Assembly: GCA_016703425.1 (NCBI GenBank)
Contig: JADJCA010000009.1
Span: 372,001-436,000, forward strand
Length of the DNA stretch: 64,000 nt
Reading direction: 5' to 3'
DNA from: Myxococcales bacterium
GTDB taxonomy: Bacteria; Myxococcota_A; Polyangia; Polyangiales; Polyangiaceae
The translations under genes were made by a program, and so were the position numbers. The notes under the pieces are model-generated. The model was given only the letters and a program-made list of their open reading frames with translations. It was not told where the DNA came from and did no database searches. This document shows positions 62,767 to 64,000 of the stretch, in pieces (the first letter of the stretch is position 1; every line of letters begins with the position of its first letter).

Positions 62767-63954
62767 GTGGCCAAGGGTCGACGAAACGATAGCGGCGACG
62801 CCGAAAGCGGGCGTGACGCCACTCCCGAGGGCGGTGAGGCCCCGGCGACGGCCGTGGTTGCGGCGCCCGTCAAACGGTCCGCGCGCTCCGCGCCACGACC
62901 GGCGAAGGGCGCGGTCGAAGACGACGACGAGGAAGCCGGCGACGGCGAAGCGGACGGCGAAGACGACGAGCCGGAGGCCGTCGACGCCGAGCTCGTCGAC
63001 GACGACGCCATCGTGGGCGCCGCGGAGCCAGCCGATGACGAGGTCGTCGAGACCGATGAGGTCATCGAGGCACCGGCGAGCAAGAGCGAGGGCGCGCTTA
63101 CGCGCTTCGATCCGATGGCCGCGTACCTCCGCGAGGTCCAGCGCCACCCGCTCCTCACGCCGGAAGCGACCAAGGAGCTGGCGATCCGATTCCAAACGAC
63201 GCAGGACCCCGCCGCCGCCGCCATGCTCGTGACGTCGAACCTCAGGCTCGTCGTCAAGATCGCCTACGAGTACCGGCGCGCCTACAAGAACATCATGGAC
63301 CTCGTGCAAGAAGGCAACATCGGCCTCATGCAAGCGGTCAAGCGCTACGACCCCTACCGCGGGGTCAAGCTGTCGACCTACGCGGCGCTCTGGATCCGCG
63401 CGTACATTCTTCGCTACGTCATCAACAACTGGCGGCTCGTCAAGCTGGGCACCACGCAGGTCCAGCGCAAGCTCTTCTTCAATCTCCGAAAGAAGCGCGC
63501 CGAGCTCCAAGCCATGGGCATCGATCCGACGCACGCCGAGATCGCCAAGCAGCTCGACGTCCCCGAGCACGAGGTCGCCGAGATGGACGTGCGGCTCGCG
63601 TCCGGCGAAAAGTCCCTCGATGCGCCTGTTGGCGACGCCGACGGAAGCTCCACGACGCGCATCGACTTGATGCCCGCGACGGGCGACGGCCCGGAGGCCC
63701 TCGCCGCTAGCGAGGAGATGCAGACGCTCCTCAAGGCGAAGCTCGGCGAGTTCCGCGTCACGCTTGAGGGCAAAGAGAAGGACCTGGCGATCTTCGACGA
63801 GCGACTGGTTGCCGACGAGCCGCTCACGCTCCAGGAGCTCGGCGATCGCTTCGGCATCTCGCGGGAGCGCGTCAGGCAGCTCGAACAGCGGCTCACGACG
63901 AAGCTCCGCCTGTTCTTGAGCGAAGAGTTGGGCGACGCGACCGAGGTCCTTTGA
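62767..63954 (+). CDS. RpoH-type alternative sigma factor with acidic N-terminal extension
   Basis: From GTG 62767 the product has 395 residues. Residues 1-110 are a low-complexity acidic extension (DDEEAGDGEADGEDDE and similar). Then comes a complete sigma-70-type core: FDPMAAYLREVQRHPLLTPEAT (1.2), LRLVVKIAYEYRRAYKNIMDL (2.1-2.2), QEGNIGLMQAVKRYDPYRGV, KLSTYAALWIRAYILRYVINN (2.3-2.4). TTQVQRKLFFNLRK is the hallmark of RpoH-like factors, and region 4 has LQELGDRFGISRERVRQLEQR. Its RpoH-type core resembles the SigB/SigC factors of Myxococcus. It is followed by rsmI with a four-base overlap. Confidence 0.88.
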   Translation: MAKGRRNDSGDAESGRDATPEGGEAPATAVVAAPVKRSARSAPRPAKGAVEDDDEEAGDGEADGEDDEPEAVDAELVDDDAIVGAAEPADDEVVETDEVIEAPASKSEGALTRFDPMAAYLREVQRHPLLTPEATKELAIRFQTTQDPAAAAMLVTSNLRLVVKIAYEYRRAYKNIMDLVQEGNIGLMQAVKRYDPYRGVKLSTYAALWIRAYILRYVINNWRLVKLGTTQVQRKLFFNLRKKRAELQAMGIDPTHAEIAKQLDVPEHEVAEMDVRLASGEKSLDAPVGDADGSSTTRIDLMPATGDGPEALAASEEMQTLLKAKLGEFRVTLEGKEKDLAIFDERLVADEPLTLQELGDRFGISRERVRQLEQRLTTKLRLFLSEELGDATEVL

Positions 63955-64000
63955 CGCTCTACGTCGTCGCGACGCCCATCGGCAACCTCGAGGACATCAC
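63951..64000 (+). CDS. rsmI: RsmI, 16S rRNA (cytidine-1402-2'-O)-methyltransferase (3' end outside window)
   Basis: Only the first 16 codons are present. TTG 63951 overlaps the sigma stop as TTGA and reads LTLYVVATPIGNLEDI, which is the conserved start of RsmI family methyltransferases that modify C1402 of 16S rRNA. The identity rests on this short but distinctive stretch. Confidence 0.8.
   Translation, partial: MTLYVVATPIGNLEDI

Noticed and set aside
1..64000. Insertion sequences, CRISPR arrays, tRNAs or prophage
   Set aside because: I looked for transposase motifs, regularly spaced repeats, tRNA-like clover patterns and phage genes and saw none. A dedicated scan was not possible.

Overview
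The window is GC-rich DNA from a member of the Myxococcota. This is inferred from a heparinase with a MYXO-CTERM-like tail, many lipoproteins with Asp/Ala/Gly-rich linkers and Cys-repeat modules, several ECF sigma factors, and a KOW protein beside an RpoH-type sigma factor. The lipoprotein style suggests the Polyangiales side of the phylum, but no rRNA or other marker confirms this. No tRNA, rRNA, CRISPR array, transposase or phage gene was seen.

Region 1 (1-10713, +) is a tightly packed hydrogenase operon. It runs hoxF (5' end outside the window), hoxU, hoxY, hoxH, a fused hoxW-hypF gene, hypC, hypD, hypE, hypA and hypB. It encodes a bidirectional NAD-reducing [NiFe]-hydrogenase (HoxFUYH type), its maturation protease and the complete Hyp set. 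Most junctions are 4-base overlaps. hoxF carries two opposite one-base frameshifts, and the second makes HoxF and HoxU look falsely fused.

Region 2 (10948-27916) holds large secreted or surface proteins: an RHS/YD-repeat protein of about 2100 residues with a variable C-terminal tip, several lipoproteins, an IgGFc-binding-domain protein, a multicopper oxidase and a heparinase II/III-like protein. On the minus strand at 18296-18520 lies a small gene for a peptide with a textbook double-glycine leader.

Region 3 (28435-33266) looks like a RiPP locus. A Cys-rich precursor-like peptide (30250-30576) is followed on the minus strand by a DUF692/MNIO oxygenase (bufB-like, with one frameshift) and a DUF2063-like partner (bufC-like). 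Divergently lie a DUF2892 membrane protein, an ECF sigma factor and its zinc-finger anti-sigma. A tiny eight-Cys lipoprotein and a second ECF sigma factor follow. This is the best candidate here for an undescribed system.

Region 4 (33354-42218) is accessory DNA. It contains small lipoproteins, a SMI1/KNR4-like protein, WG repeats, an intact AbiEii-type nucleotidyltransferase pair and a decayed second one. It also has a fragment related to the IgGFc gene at 20987-22930, a truncated DUF1295 gene and several frameshifted genes.

Region 5 (42276-64000) mixes housekeeping and envelope genes: mlaE, alr, an ECF sigma/regulator/lipoprotein operon, lipoproteins (one with HExxHxxxH), a PEGA/TPR protein, a heterodimeric ABC exporter, a KOW protein, an RpoH-like sigma factor and the first bases of rsmI.

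One pattern spans the window. Seven genes contain single-base insertions or deletions, mostly next to short G or C runs, with otherwise well preserved coding. This suggests residual indel errors in the assembly, or a few recent mutations, more than old pseudogenes, except in the decayed stretch around 38-41 kb.
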